From Halomonas sp. SpR1 (lineage in GTDB: Bacteria; Pseudomonadota; Gammaproteobacteria; Pseudomonadales; Halomonadaceae), in NCBI RefSeq assembly GCF_031010175.1, contig NZ_JAUAMB010000008.1:1-64000 (forward strand): DNA of 64,000 nt, written 5' to 3'. Positions 36,052-44,617 of this stretch are shown in pieces. The notes beneath the pieces are model-generated. The model saw only the letters and a program-made list of their open reading frames with translations, did no database searches and had not been told where the DNA came from. The first letter of the stretch is position 1. Every line of letters starts with the position of its first letter. The position numbers and the translations under genes are program-made.

Positions 36052-37503
36052 TTAAAGACCGCCAACGCAGACATATTTCAGCTCGGTGAATTCGTCGAGA
36101 CCGTGGTGGGAGCCTTCACGGCCCAGCCCGGACTCTTTTACGCCGCCAAACGGCGCCAATTCGGTGGAGATTAGCCCTTCGTTGACGCCGACCATGCCGT
36201 ACTCCAACTGCTCCATGGTGCGCCAGATGCGGCGATAATCCGTGGCGTAGAAGTAGGCCGCCAGACCAAACGGCGTATCGTTAGCCATGGCGATGGCTTC
36301 TTCATCGCGCTGGAAACGGAACACCGGCGCTACCGGGCCAAACGTTTCTTCGTCGGCTACGGCCATTTTGGTGGTGACATCCGCCAGTACCGTGGGCGTG
36401 AAGAAGCGCTCGCCTGCGGCGTGGGGCTTGCCACCGCAGAGTAGCCGCGCGCCTTGGTTCAACGCGTCGTCTACGTGGCGTTGCACTTTATCTACCGCCG
36501 CCTGATTGATCAGCGGGCCGATGATACTGCCGTCCGCCAGGCCGTCACCGACTTTTAACGCGTTCACACGCTCGGTGAGCTTAGCGACAAAGGTGTCGTA
36601 AATGCCGTCCTGCACCAGAAAGCGGTTGGTACACACGCAGGTTTGCCCGGCGTTGCGGAATTTGGAGGCAATGGCACCGTCGACGGCGGCATCTACATCG
36701 GCGTCGTCAAAGACGATAAACGGCGCGTTGCCGCCCAGCTCCATGGCGGTTTTCTTCACCGTGCTGGCGCACTGGGCAAGCAGGTGTTTGCCCACCGGGG
36801 TCGAGCCGGTGAACGAAACTTTGCGCACCCGTGAATCGGTGGTGAGCACCTCACCCACCGCCGCCGGTTTTGAGGCGGTAATGACGTTAATCGTACCGGC
36901 GGGCAGTCCAGCCTCAAGCGCCAGATAGGCAGCGGCCAGGGCCGTTAACGGCGTGGCTTCGGCAGGTTTGATCACCACGGTGCAGCCAGCGGCCAGGGCC
37001 GGGGCGCACTTGCGGGTAATCATCGCCAGCGGGAAGTTCCAGGGGGTAATCGCAGCGACCACGCCCACCGGTTCGCGCAGCACCAGCAGGCGTTTGTCAG
37101 CACCGTGGCTGGGCAGGGTTTCACCGGCCATGCGCTTAGCTTCTTCGGCGAAGAACTCGATAAATGAGGCGCCGTAGACCACTTCACCTTTGGCTTCTGC
37201 CAGCGGCTTGCCCTGCTCTAAGGTCATAAGGCGGGCCAAGTCGTCGGCGTGCTCAATGATCAGTTCAAACCAGCGACGCAGTACCGCCGAGCGCTGCTTC
37301 ACAGGTGTCGCGCGCCAGCTGGCACCCGCGTTATAAGCGGCGGCCACTGCGTCACGGGCATCATCCGCGCCCATGTCGGCTACGCGGGCAATCGTTTCGC
37401 CGGTGGCGGGATTATCGACCGCAAATGTCTGTTTCCCTGCGCGCCACTCATCGCCGATCAGGCCAGCGACGCCATCGTGCAACCACTGTTCAATAAAGCT
37501 CAT
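36052..37503 (-). CDS. gabD: Succinate-semialdehyde dehydrogenase (NAD(P)+)
   Basis: A 483-residue aldehyde dehydrogenase. It shows ITPWNFPLAMITRKCAPALA, the SFTGSTPVGKHLL loop, the ELGGNAPFIVFDDAD glutamate motif and the catalytic cysteine in NAGQTCVCTNRFLVQDG. It oxidises succinate semialdehyde to succinate. Location between the permease and gabT fixes the role. A second, unlinked supply of GABA could come from the agmatine genes at 50-57 kb. Confidence 0.95.
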   Translation of the reverse strand: MSFIEQWLHDGVAGLIGDEWRAGKQTFAVDNPATGETIARVADMGADDARDAVAAAYNAGASWRATPVKQRSAVLRRWFELIIEHADDLARLMTLEQGKPLAEAKGEVVYGASFIEFFAEEAKRMAGETLPSHGADKRLLVLREPVGVVAAITPWNFPLAMITRKCAPALAAGCTVVIKPAEATPLTALAAAYLALEAGLPAGTINVITASKPAAVGEVLTTDSRVRKVSFTGSTPVGKHLLAQCASTVKKTAMELGGNAPFIVFDDADVDAAVDGAIASKFRNAGQTCVCTNRFLVQDGIYDTFVAKLTERVNALKVGDGLADGSIIGPLINQAAVDKVQRHVDDALNQGARLLCGGKPHAAGERFFTPTVLADVTTKMAVADEETFGPVAPVFRFQRDEEAIAMANDTPFGLAAYFYATDYRRIWRTMEQLEYGMVGVNEGLISTELAPFGGVKESGLGREGSHHGLDEFTELKYVCVGGL

Positions 37504-37533
37504 ATTATTCTCCTGAGTAACGCTGTTAGAGGC

Positions 37534-38949
37534 TTACAGATCCACTTTCATATGGCGGTCGCTGTACTCACGCCCGTAGGTGCGCAGTGCATGCACATAC
37601 AGCACAATACCTAGCGCCGCCCAACCAGCAAAAATAGTCCACTCCGCACCGCTTAGCGCCGCAGGGCTACCCGGTAGGTAGAGGCATGCCATTCCAAAGG
37701 ACAGAATGATGGCTAGGGTGCCGCACAGTTTGCCGTTACTCACTTTGAATGGGCGGGGCATATCCGGCTCGCGCACCCGAAGCACCACAAAGGAGATCGC
37801 CACAAACAGGTAGGCCAAAACGATGCCTAAGCCACCGGCGTTAACGATCCACACTAGCGCAGGGCGTCCAAAGAAGGGCGCGATGCAGGAGAGAAAACCC
37901 ATCATAAAGATGGCATTGGTCGGGGTTCTGTAGCGCGGGTGCAGCTTGGCGAATGGGGCAGGCAGCATACCGGCTTTCGCCAGCGCGTAAATCGCCCGAG
38001 AGCCGCCAATGTAGAAGGCATTCCAGCTAGTAATGATGCCCGCAATACCCGCCATGACCATTAAGTTGCTAGCCCACGCGGCGTTAAACAGCGAGCCCAT
38101 GGCATCCGGCACGCTCAGCGAGCTTGCCGCCAACTCATCGCTATTCAATGCCAAGCTGGTGGCCAGAATAATCAGCGCGTACCACACTACGGCCAAAATC
38201 ACCGACATCATCAGCACTTTGCCGATGGCTTTATAGGGCAGGTTAATCTCTTCAGCGGCCTGAGGAATAACGTCAAAACCCACAAACAGGAACGGCACCA
38301 TGACCAGCACTGCCACAATCCCCGCTACCACGCCGGTATCGGCCTGGGTGAACAGCGGCATCATATTGATGGTTTCGCCTTCAAACAGCGAACCGGTGAC
38401 AAACATCACCCCCACCAGCAGAATTAATCCGGTGACAACTTTTTGCAGCAGCGCAGCGGTGGTCACGCCGAAGTAGTTAATGACCATCATGGCCAGCGAA
38501 CCGCCCACGCCTACCGCGACCCAAGTGGCTTTAACTTCCCACCCGGCAATTGTCCAGAGGTGGCCAACGGCGTAGTTGGGCGCCAAGTGCTCGATAACCG
38601 TGGGCAGGGCGACGGCTTCAAAAGCCACCACGCTTAAGTAGCCTAGAATAATTGCCCACGTGCACAAAAATGAAGGCAAGTGGCCTAAAGCGCGGTAGCT
38701 GTAAACGTGCTCGCCACCGACTTTAGGCATCGCAGCGGCCAGCTCTGCATAGGTAAGGCCGACCAAGACAATCGCTAAGCCACCGATAATAAACGCTATA
38801 ATGGCACCTAGACTGCCAGCGGATTGAATCGCTGTGCCGGTCAGTACAATCCAGCCCCAGCCGATCATCGCGCCGAAAGCTAGCGCTAATACATCGCCAC
38901 GGGCCAATACCCGGACGAGCCCTTCCTGTTCTGATGAGGGAGTAGTCAT
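37534..38949 (-). CDS. APC-family amino acid permease, likely GABA uptake
   Basis: A 471-residue transporter with about 12 membrane helices. The unwound first helix is in DVLALAFGAMIGWGWIVLTG, and GGEHVYSYRALGHLPSFLCTW and FVGFDVIPQAAEEINLPYK are typical APC signatures. It is 30 bases upstream of gabD on the same strand, so it probably imports GABA or a precursor; the substrate is inferred from context. It is divergent from the MocR-type regulator. Confidence 0.88.
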   Translation of the reverse strand: MTTPSSEQEGLVRVLARGDVLALAFGAMIGWGWIVLTGTAIQSAGSLGAIIAFIIGGLAIVLVGLTYAELAAAMPKVGGEHVYSYRALGHLPSFLCTWAIILGYLSVVAFEAVALPTVIEHLAPNYAVGHLWTIAGWEVKATWVAVGVGGSLAMMVINYFGVTTAALLQKVVTGLILLVGVMFVTGSLFEGETINMMPLFTQADTGVVAGIVAVLVMVPFLFVGFDVIPQAAEEINLPYKAIGKVLMMSVILAVVWYALIILATSLALNSDELAASSLSVPDAMGSLFNAAWASNLMVMAGIAGIITSWNAFYIGGSRAIYALAKAGMLPAPFAKLHPRYRTPTNAIFMMGFLSCIAPFFGRPALVWIVNAGGLGIVLAYLFVAISFVVLRVREPDMPRPFKVSNGKLCGTLAIILSFGMACLYLPGSPAALSGAEWTIFAGWAALGIVLYVHALRTYGREYSDRHMKVDL

Positions 38950-39092
38950 TGTAGAGTGTCCTGCGAGTTATTGGATGTTGTCGTTGGCGCTCAGGGGCGC
39001 AGTATCCTGATCCTGATTAACGACCGCGTTTTAAACGGTCTTACTAAACAAGATAGCAACACGCTAGCAGGCGGGAGAGAAAACGCGAATGC

Positions 39093-39126
39093 ACCACTTT
39101 TAGGTTCGACTAGACCACTTTTTAGG
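39093..39126. promoter_or_regulatory. Direct-repeat operator for the MocR-type regulator
   Basis: ACCACTTTTAGG (39093-39104) and ACCACTTTTTAGG (39114-39126) are direct repeats 21 bases apart, two helical turns. Read on the minus strand the second gives AAAGTGGTCTA, which matches the AAAGTGGWCTA motif I recall for MocR-family PdxR proteins. It lies between the permease and the regulator. Confidence 0.7.
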
Positions 39127-39212
39127 CGCACCGAAAGGGTGCAATATTTTCCTACTGCTTTCGTCTAAGAGCCCGCCGTTAGCGGGTCAAGCGGGATTAA
39201 GGAGGCATTCAG

Positions 39213-40631
39213 ATGAATCGCAAGGAGGTCGTGCACCAACTTGTACAACTTTATGCACTCCAGCCGGAGCGGTTGAGTAAACAGGTGCGTATTGAGCAAG
39301 CCTTGCGCCAAGCCATTACCCAGCAGTGGCCTTCCGGGCTGCGGCTGCCCTCCCACCGCCAGTTGGCGGATGCCTTGGGCGTTGCTCGCCAAACCCTGGC
39401 GCTGGCGATCCATACGCTACTCGCAGAGGCACTGCTTAAAACCGCCCATGGTCAAGGCACCTGGACGTGTAGGCCGGTTACGCCCACTCTTCCCCTGCGT
39501 GGCAATGCGCAGCTCTCCTCGCGCGCCCAGCGGGTATTGGATGGCCCAGGCGCGAGCATGATCCAAAGTGGCGCCTTCGTACCTGGCATTCCTGATATCG
39601 CCCAGTTCCCGATGCGTAAATGGCGGCAGCTATACGCCAGCGTGACAGTGCCGCAAAACGCCCTGCTGCTCTCCTACTCCACCGGTGGCTACGGGCCGTT
39701 AAAGCGCGCGATCCGCGATTTTTTGGCGCGCTGGCGCAATATCAATTGCGACACAGAGCAGATCATCATCACCGACGGCACCCATAACGGCATTGAGCTA
39801 TGCGCCGTGGCGTTGGCCGATGTGGGTGACACCGTTGCCATGGAGTCGCCCTGCTACTGGGGCGCGCGCAATGTCTTTACCGCCGCAGGTTTGGAAATCG
39901 AACCCGTAGCGTGGCTGCCAGGCCAGGGGCACACCCTTCCGCCTGCTTCTGGCCCGGTCAAACTGGCCTACCTGACCGGCTCGCACCACTATCCGCTTAG
40001 CGTGCCTACCAGCGCGGTGGATAAACAGCGCTTATGCGATGCCTTAGCGCCTGCTTATATTGTCGAAGATGATTACGAATTTAACCGCGATGACCACCCT
40101 AACCTGCTCTTCGACCCACACTCGGAGTGTCACTTGCTGGTAGGCTCGTTTTCCAAGATGATGTTTCCAGGCCTGCGCTTAGGTTATTTAGTCGTTCCGC
40201 ACCACTTAGCGGGACCAATGAACCGCCTACGTAGCGAGCTATTCCGCGAAGGGCGCATGCTTGATCAGGCCGTGCTGGCACAGTTTATTTTTGATGGCGA
40301 TTTGGATGCCTGGTGTCGACGCATTCAGCGCGACTACTTAGGGCGCCAACAGGTGCTGCATGATCAACTACGCTCGCTGCCGCAGGTGCGCCGCGTTTCG
40401 CCGCCGAGCAACGCCATCAGCTTATGCGTAGAATTTGAACCGCATATCAATGACGTGCAGATTGCTCAAACGCTGTTAAAAGAGCATTTGATTGTCCGCC
40501 CACTAAGCCCGGTATGCGCTAAGGGCGACTCGCGCTCGGGGCTCGTGATGGGCGTGGGTATGCTTTCGGGTGAAACCTTAGTGCGCGAGGCACAGCGGCT
40601 AAGACGCTGCTTAGAGGCGCTGCTCCGCTAG
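39213..40631 (+). CDS. MocR/GabR-type PLP-dependent GntR regulator
   Basis: A 472-residue fusion of an N-terminal winged helix (about 15-85, with LRLPSHRQLADALGVARQT) and a class I aminotransferase-like domain. The PLP lysine is in LVGSFSKMMFPGLRLGYLV, and EDDYEFNRD is the matching aspartate region. Such proteins sense amines such as GABA or PLP and control neighbouring genes. Divergent placement from the permease-gabD-gabT unit suggests GabR-like control of GABA use. GGAGG precedes the ATG by 7 bases. Confidence 0.9.
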   Translation: MNRKEVVHQLVQLYALQPERLSKQVRIEQALRQAITQQWPSGLRLPSHRQLADALGVARQTLALAIHTLLAEALLKTAHGQGTWTCRPVTPTLPLRGNAQLSSRAQRVLDGPGASMIQSGAFVPGIPDIAQFPMRKWRQLYASVTVPQNALLLSYSTGGYGPLKRAIRDFLARWRNINCDTEQIIITDGTHNGIELCAVALADVGDTVAMESPCYWGARNVFTAAGLEIEPVAWLPGQGHTLPPASGPVKLAYLTGSHHYPLSVPTSAVDKQRLCDALAPAYIVEDDYEFNRDDHPNLLFDPHSECHLLVGSFSKMMFPGLRLGYLVVPHHLAGPMNRLRSELFREGRMLDQAVLAQFIFDGDLDAWCRRIQRDYLGRQQVLHDQLRSLPQVRRVSPPSNAISLCVEFEPHINDVQIAQTLLKEHLIVRPLSPVCAKGDSRSGLVMGVGMLSGETLVREAQRLRRCLEALLR

Positions 40632-40677
40632 TCGGCTGGGTTACTCAGCAGTTCTTGTGGAACATTAATCACACAGC

Positions 40678-40708
40678 TTATCCACAAGCTCTCAATAACT
40701 TATTCACA
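40678..40708 (+). promoter_or_regulatory. Twin DnaA-box-like repeats
   Basis: TTATCCACA (40678-40686, perfect DnaA consensus) and TTATTCACA (40700-40708) lie 22 bases apart in the same orientation. Both are followed by AGCTC, giving a 14-bp direct repeat. They sit between the MocR-type gene and the SLT lipoprotein gene. Binding of DnaA or another factor is inferred. Confidence 0.55.
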
Positions 40709-40746
40709 AGCTCCTATCTAGAAGAGCTTACCTATAAGGACATTTT

Positions 40747-41439
40747 ATGCGTCACCCTGTTGATAGTTTGACTGCTTTCGCCTCGCCCTTTCTCCCGTCG
40801 GCTGTCTCTACATTACGCTTGTGGCTGACGCTGAGCTTCGTGCTGCTCCTGTCTGGCTGCGCCACCTTTGCGCCCAACCCGCCCCAGGATCAAAGCAATA
40901 TCTGCGAAATATTCCGCGAGCAGCCCAGTTGGTACGACTATGCCCAGGAATCAGAGGAGAAGTGGGGCACGCCGATCGCCACTCAGATGTCTTTTATTCA
41001 GCAGGAGTCATCGTTTCGCAGCCATGTCCGCCCAGACCGCAAATACTACCTGGGCTTTATCCCCGGCCCACGCCCCTCTTCTGCTAAGGGCTACGCCCAG
41101 GCCCAAGACCCTGTGTGGGAAGAGTATGAGGATCAAGCGGGCAGCCTGTTCGCCCGGCGTACCCATATGAAACACGCCACCGATTTTATTGGCTGGTACA
41201 ACCGCCGATCCCAGCAGCAGGCGGGTATATCGCTCAGCAATCCTGAGCATCTCTACTACGCCTACCACGAAGGCGCGGGCGGCTACCAACGAGGCACTTA
41301 CCGTGGCAAGCCTCATGTATTGAGTGCGGGCAGACAAGTAGCGGCCCGCACGAACCGCTATCAATCCCAGCTCAACGCATGCGAAGCAGAGTTTCAGTGC
41401 CGCAAGTTTTATCAGGTCTGGCCGTTTTGCCGTAGTTAA
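40747..41439 (+). CDS. SLT-domain (lytic transglycosylase-like) lipoprotein
   Basis: A 230-residue lipoprotein with a long signal peptide ending in the lipobox LLSGC (C38 would be lipidated). The body resembles a lysozyme-like SLT domain, with the candidate catalytic glutamate E87 in SFIQQESSFRSHV and the downstream YYAYHEGAGGYQRG segment. It should act on peptidoglycan in the periplasm. Unusual leaders and the sequence YLGFIPGPRPSSAKGYAQAQ separate it from well-known Mlt types. The upstream twin DnaA-box-like repeats could influence its transcription. Confidence 0.8.
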   Translation: MRHPVDSLTAFASPFLPSAVSTLRLWLTLSFVLLLSGCATFAPNPPQDQSNICEIFREQPSWYDYAQESEEKWGTPIATQMSFIQQESSFRSHVRPDRKYYLGFIPGPRPSSAKGYAQAQDPVWEEYEDQAGSLFARRTHMKHATDFIGWYNRRSQQQAGISLSNPEHLYYAYHEGAGGYQRGTYRGKPHVLSAGRQVAARTNRYQSQLNACEAEFQCRKFYQVWPFCRS

Positions 41440-41450
41440 GGGGTTTAACA

Positions 41451-42191
41451 ATGTCACTATGGATAGGTGCGGCACTGGTTAGCGTGGTGTTTTTCACCTC
41501 GATGCTCTCCGGTGTGTTTGGCATGGCGGGCGGTTTGGTACTGCTATGGTTTTTGCTGCTGATTTTTCCCGCGGGCACGGCGATGGCGGTGCACGGCGTG
41601 ATACAGCTCACCGCGAATGGATCACGAGCGTGGCTATCGCGGCGCTTTATTGTCTGGCGTATCGTCGCGTTTATGACGCTGGGCGTGCTGAGCGCTGCTG
41701 GCCTGCTGATGCTATTCAACTACAGCCCTAACGCCGCCAGCGTATCTATTTTGATTGGCCTAATGCCGATTTTGGTATGGATGCCCAAGCGCTGGTTTCA
41801 CCTGGATGCTAACCGCGCCAGTCATGCGCTGTGCTGTGGCATCGCCTCTGGCGGTTTGACAATTGCCGCCGGGGTTTCAGGGCCGCTAATCGATATATTC
41901 TTTGTGCGCTCACGCATGGATCGCCGCCAGGTCGTGGCCACCAAGGCGATGATTCAGGTAGTGGCCCACAGCATTAAGATCATCTTCTACCTGGGTGCCG
42001 CCATGGCGCTTAGCGCCGGCGAATGGGGCATTGTGCTGTTAGCGGCACCATTTGCGATCTTTGGCACCCACACCGGCAACCGCATTTTACACCGCCTCAC
42101 CGATGCCAACTTCCGCACCTGGACGCGCTGGATCGTTACTGGTATTGGAGCCTTCTACTTCTTTCAGGGGATATTCCTGCTCACCCGCTAG
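41451..42191 (+). CDS. TauE/SafE-family membrane transporter
   Basis: A 246-residue protein with about 7-8 hydrophobic helices of the TauE/SafE (sulfite exporter) family. It shows the early SGVFGMAGGLVLLWFLL and the internal counterpart GGLTIAAGVSGPLIDIFFV, the two repeated halves of the fold. The physiological substrate is not known. It starts 11 bases after the lipoprotein stop and may be cotranscribed, though no functional link is visible. Confidence 0.87.
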   Translation: MSLWIGAALVSVVFFTSMLSGVFGMAGGLVLLWFLLLIFPAGTAMAVHGVIQLTANGSRAWLSRRFIVWRIVAFMTLGVLSAAGLLMLFNYSPNAASVSILIGLMPILVWMPKRWFHLDANRASHALCCGIASGGLTIAAGVSGPLIDIFFVRSRMDRRQVVATKAMIQVVAHSIKIIFYLGAAMALSAGEWGIVLLAAPFAIFGTHTGNRILHRLTDANFRTWTRWIVTGIGAFYFFQGIFLLTR

Positions 42192-42260
42192 CGTTGAGGG
42201 AGATAACGGCGAGCTTAAAGCTGGTGCCTATACTGACCTTACCTATTGATGGAGGTCGCT

Positions 42261-43448
42261 ATGGATTATCACCACTACCGCGAAGCCCTTGCGGAAACGC
42301 TCGCCCAGAGTGAACTGCCCTTTCCCGCTGCCGAATATCAGGCACGCCTGGATAAGATCCGTCAGGCAATGACCGCACATGGCTTAGATGCTCTGCTGCT
42401 TACCGATCCCGCCGACATTAATTACCTCACCGGCTATCACACCTTTGAAGTCTCGGTTCACGCCTGCCTGGTTTGCACGCAGGAGCGGTTAGTGCTGCAA
42501 GTCGCTTCAATTGAAACCGGCGCCGCAGTGGTGACCGCTCGCGTGGATGAGATCATTGGCTATCGCTGGGAAAATCTGGACGAAATCATCACACCGTTGG
42601 CCGATATTCTTACCCCCTGTCAAAAAATCGGCATAGATGGTTGGAGCAGCGGGCTACGTTTTGGAGTGATTGATGCGCTGATGCAAACCATTGGCCGTGA
42701 ACGCTTTAACGAGGCAGGCGCGTTAGTCGATGCCCTCAGAATTGTTAAAAGCCCTGCTGAACTTGAGATGCTGCAAGAGAGCGCACGAATTACCGCCCTA
42801 GGCTTAGAGATCGCCATACAGAGCATTCGCCCCGGCATGACCGATAACGATATTGCCGCCGTGGGAGCCAAAGCGCTGCTCGAAAATGGCAGCGAGTTTA
42901 TGAGCCTGCAGCCCATTGTGACCAGCGGACACCGCATTGGCGTGATTCATGTCAACCATAAACGGCGTGTCATCCAGGCCAATGAGCCGGTCTTCTTAGA
43001 GTTCGGCGCCGCTTATCAACGCTATACGGCACCCATGATGCGCACCGCGGTAACCGGCGTGCCAAGCCTAGCTCTCTCTGCCACCCGGGATCTATGCCGC
43101 TCAATTTTTGAAGCGCTGTGCGGCGCCATGCGGCCAGGCAACACCTTTGATGACGCCGCCCAGGCTGCCGACGCCCTGCTCGCCCCTCAGCGCGACCAGT
43201 ATTTCTTCTCCGGTGTATTTGGCTACGCCGTGGGCGCGCAGTTTCCACCTAGCTGGGTGGAAGGTACCGGCTTTATCGCCAAAGGCCAGAACCGCACCTT
43301 TGAAACCAATATGGTTTTCCACCTGCCACTCTGCCTGCGCGTACCCGGCCAGTGGGGGGTAGGCATAAGCGACACCGTGGTGGTGACTGAAAACGGCGCC
43401 AAACCGCTGACCACTAACGACTGGCAGCTGTTTGAGGCGCACTCATAG
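42261..43448 (+). CDS. M24-family creatinase/prolidase-like hydrolase lacking metal ligands
   Basis: A 395-residue two-domain protein. The N-terminal creatinase domain has LLLTDPADINYLTGYHTFEV and the C-terminal pita-bread domain starts near LRIVKSPAELEMLQESARI. The usual metal ligands are replaced: the LDxG aspartate is glutamate in FLEFGAAYQRY, and the second aspartate position reads TAPMMRT. This fits metal-independent creatinase or ectoine-hydrolase-like enzymes better than aminopeptidase P. The histidine in SGHRIGVIHVNH may be catalytic. I chose ATG at 42261 with GGAGG 5 bases upstream. Substrate unknown. Confidence 0.82.
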   Translation: MDYHHYREALAETLAQSELPFPAAEYQARLDKIRQAMTAHGLDALLLTDPADINYLTGYHTFEVSVHACLVCTQERLVLQVASIETGAAVVTARVDEIIGYRWENLDEIITPLADILTPCQKIGIDGWSSGLRFGVIDALMQTIGRERFNEAGALVDALRIVKSPAELEMLQESARITALGLEIAIQSIRPGMTDNDIAAVGAKALLENGSEFMSLQPIVTSGHRIGVIHVNHKRRVIQANEPVFLEFGAAYQRYTAPMMRTAVTGVPSLALSATRDLCRSIFEALCGAMRPGNTFDDAAQAADALLAPQRDQYFFSGVFGYAVGAQFPPSWVEGTGFIAKGQNRTFETNMVFHLPLCLRVPGQWGVGISDTVVVTENGAKPLTTNDWQLFEAHS

Positions 43449-43585
43449 GTGCTTGCGCCTTATAGCCACCGTATTGACAGGTCGATGGAGTAGCGCTATC
43501 GTCAGCATAGATGCAAATGAGAAACACTATTTTTAGCTCTCTCATCTATATGAGGTGACGATCATTTGAGGTAAGGGTAAGCACC

Positions 43586-43960
43586 ATGACCAGTGAGCAG
43601 CGCCAACTCCGCCAAACGTTGATATTTTTGCGCACCTCTTTTGAAGCGGTTCAGCACTCGATTGCTGGCCGCCTGGAAGACCCGTTGCCCTGCTGGCTCG
43701 ATACCAGCATGCTGTCAATGCTCTCGCGGGAACTCACTCGCTGCTGCCAACAAGCCAAACCGCTGTTCGCCCCACCTGTTATCGAACAGCTTTATATCGC
43801 CTCCCAGCAGTGCGAGCTGCTACTCAAACAGTGCCCTGGGGTACTCAGTAGTGCCGTCTGCCATCGTCAATTGGGTGCCATTATGCTGCCGCTCTCTAGC
43901 GCGCTCCAGCAGATCGATACCCCCGTCAAGCGGCGCTGGCCTTGGACGAAGTGGCACTGA
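43586..43960 (+). CDS. Small protein of unknown function
   Basis: A 124-residue, mostly helical protein with six cysteines, including CCQQAKPLF and a C-terminal basic patch VKRRWPWTKWH. There is no signal peptide, membrane segment or recognised motif. It has a start with a modest ribosome site (GAGGTAAGGG region). Context gives no clue: the M24 gene is upstream and a remnant gene is convergent. Confidence 0.55.
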   Translation: MTSEQRQLRQTLIFLRTSFEAVQHSIAGRLEDPLPCWLDTSMLSMLSRELTRCCQQAKPLFAPPVIEQLYIASQQCELLLKQCPGVLSSAVCHRQLGAIMLPLSSALQQIDTPVKRRWPWTKWH

Positions 43961-44040
43961 CCAACCCTCTGGCGTTTCTTCGCTCCAAGTGGGTATGCGC
44001 TCATGGCGATTGCTAGTGTGGCAGATGATAGGGCTGGTTT

Positions 44041-44544
44041 TCATTGATGCGTATTCTTAGTGGCAAGAACGCGCTTACCGAGATCGGTTAATTGGTATTT
44101 TTGCAGGCGACTACGAGGTTTGTCCGAGATCGTCATCTCTATTAAGCCCTGCTTAATTGCGATTTGCTGATAATGTTCTCTGAAGTGCTTTTCAGCTTGT
44201 AGCCTCAAGGCAGCCATCAAGTCAGCTCTTCCTGCCTCACCTTCGAATGACTCAAGCAGGCGTAAAATCCCGGGGGTGACATCATCTACTGCTTCTTTGC
44301 CGACCAAAAAACCCTCGTGAACGGGTAAACGAATTAAAAAGTAGCTGCGTTCATCGTCGGTTTCGAACACCGGCAATGGGGAACCATTTGCCTTCATCAC
44401 CCGAAGAATTTTGGGAACCCCCGTTGAACGTCCTTCAGTTAAATCCAGCTCTTTTAAAAACTCGCCGATACGCCGGTTTCGATAGCGGCGACTGATCGAA
44501 GCTCGCCCTGCTTCTAAAAAATAGCTCCTGCTTGACCCTGCTAT
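44041..44544 (-). pseudogene. C-terminal remnant of an AlbA_2/Schlafen-type ATP-binding regulator
   Basis: The minus-strand frame is open from a TAA at 44547 to the stop at 44041. It encodes a typical C-terminus of AlbA_2 (divergent AAA_4) proteins: SRRYRNRRIGEFLKELDLTE, GRSTGVPKILRVMKANGSPL and PVFETDDERSYFLIRLPVH, ending GLIEMTISDKPRSRLQKYQL. The N-terminal AlbA_2 domain and ATP-binding half are absent, replaced by the promoter region of the YfcC gene. An ATG within it could start a 118-residue piece, but the reading suggests a decayed gene. Confidence 0.75.
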
Positions 44545-44617
44545 TTATCATGATAAATTCAAAGTAAGGCGCCAATGAGCGTCTACGCTGAGACACATCA
44601 CAAGCAAGGGTATCCTC

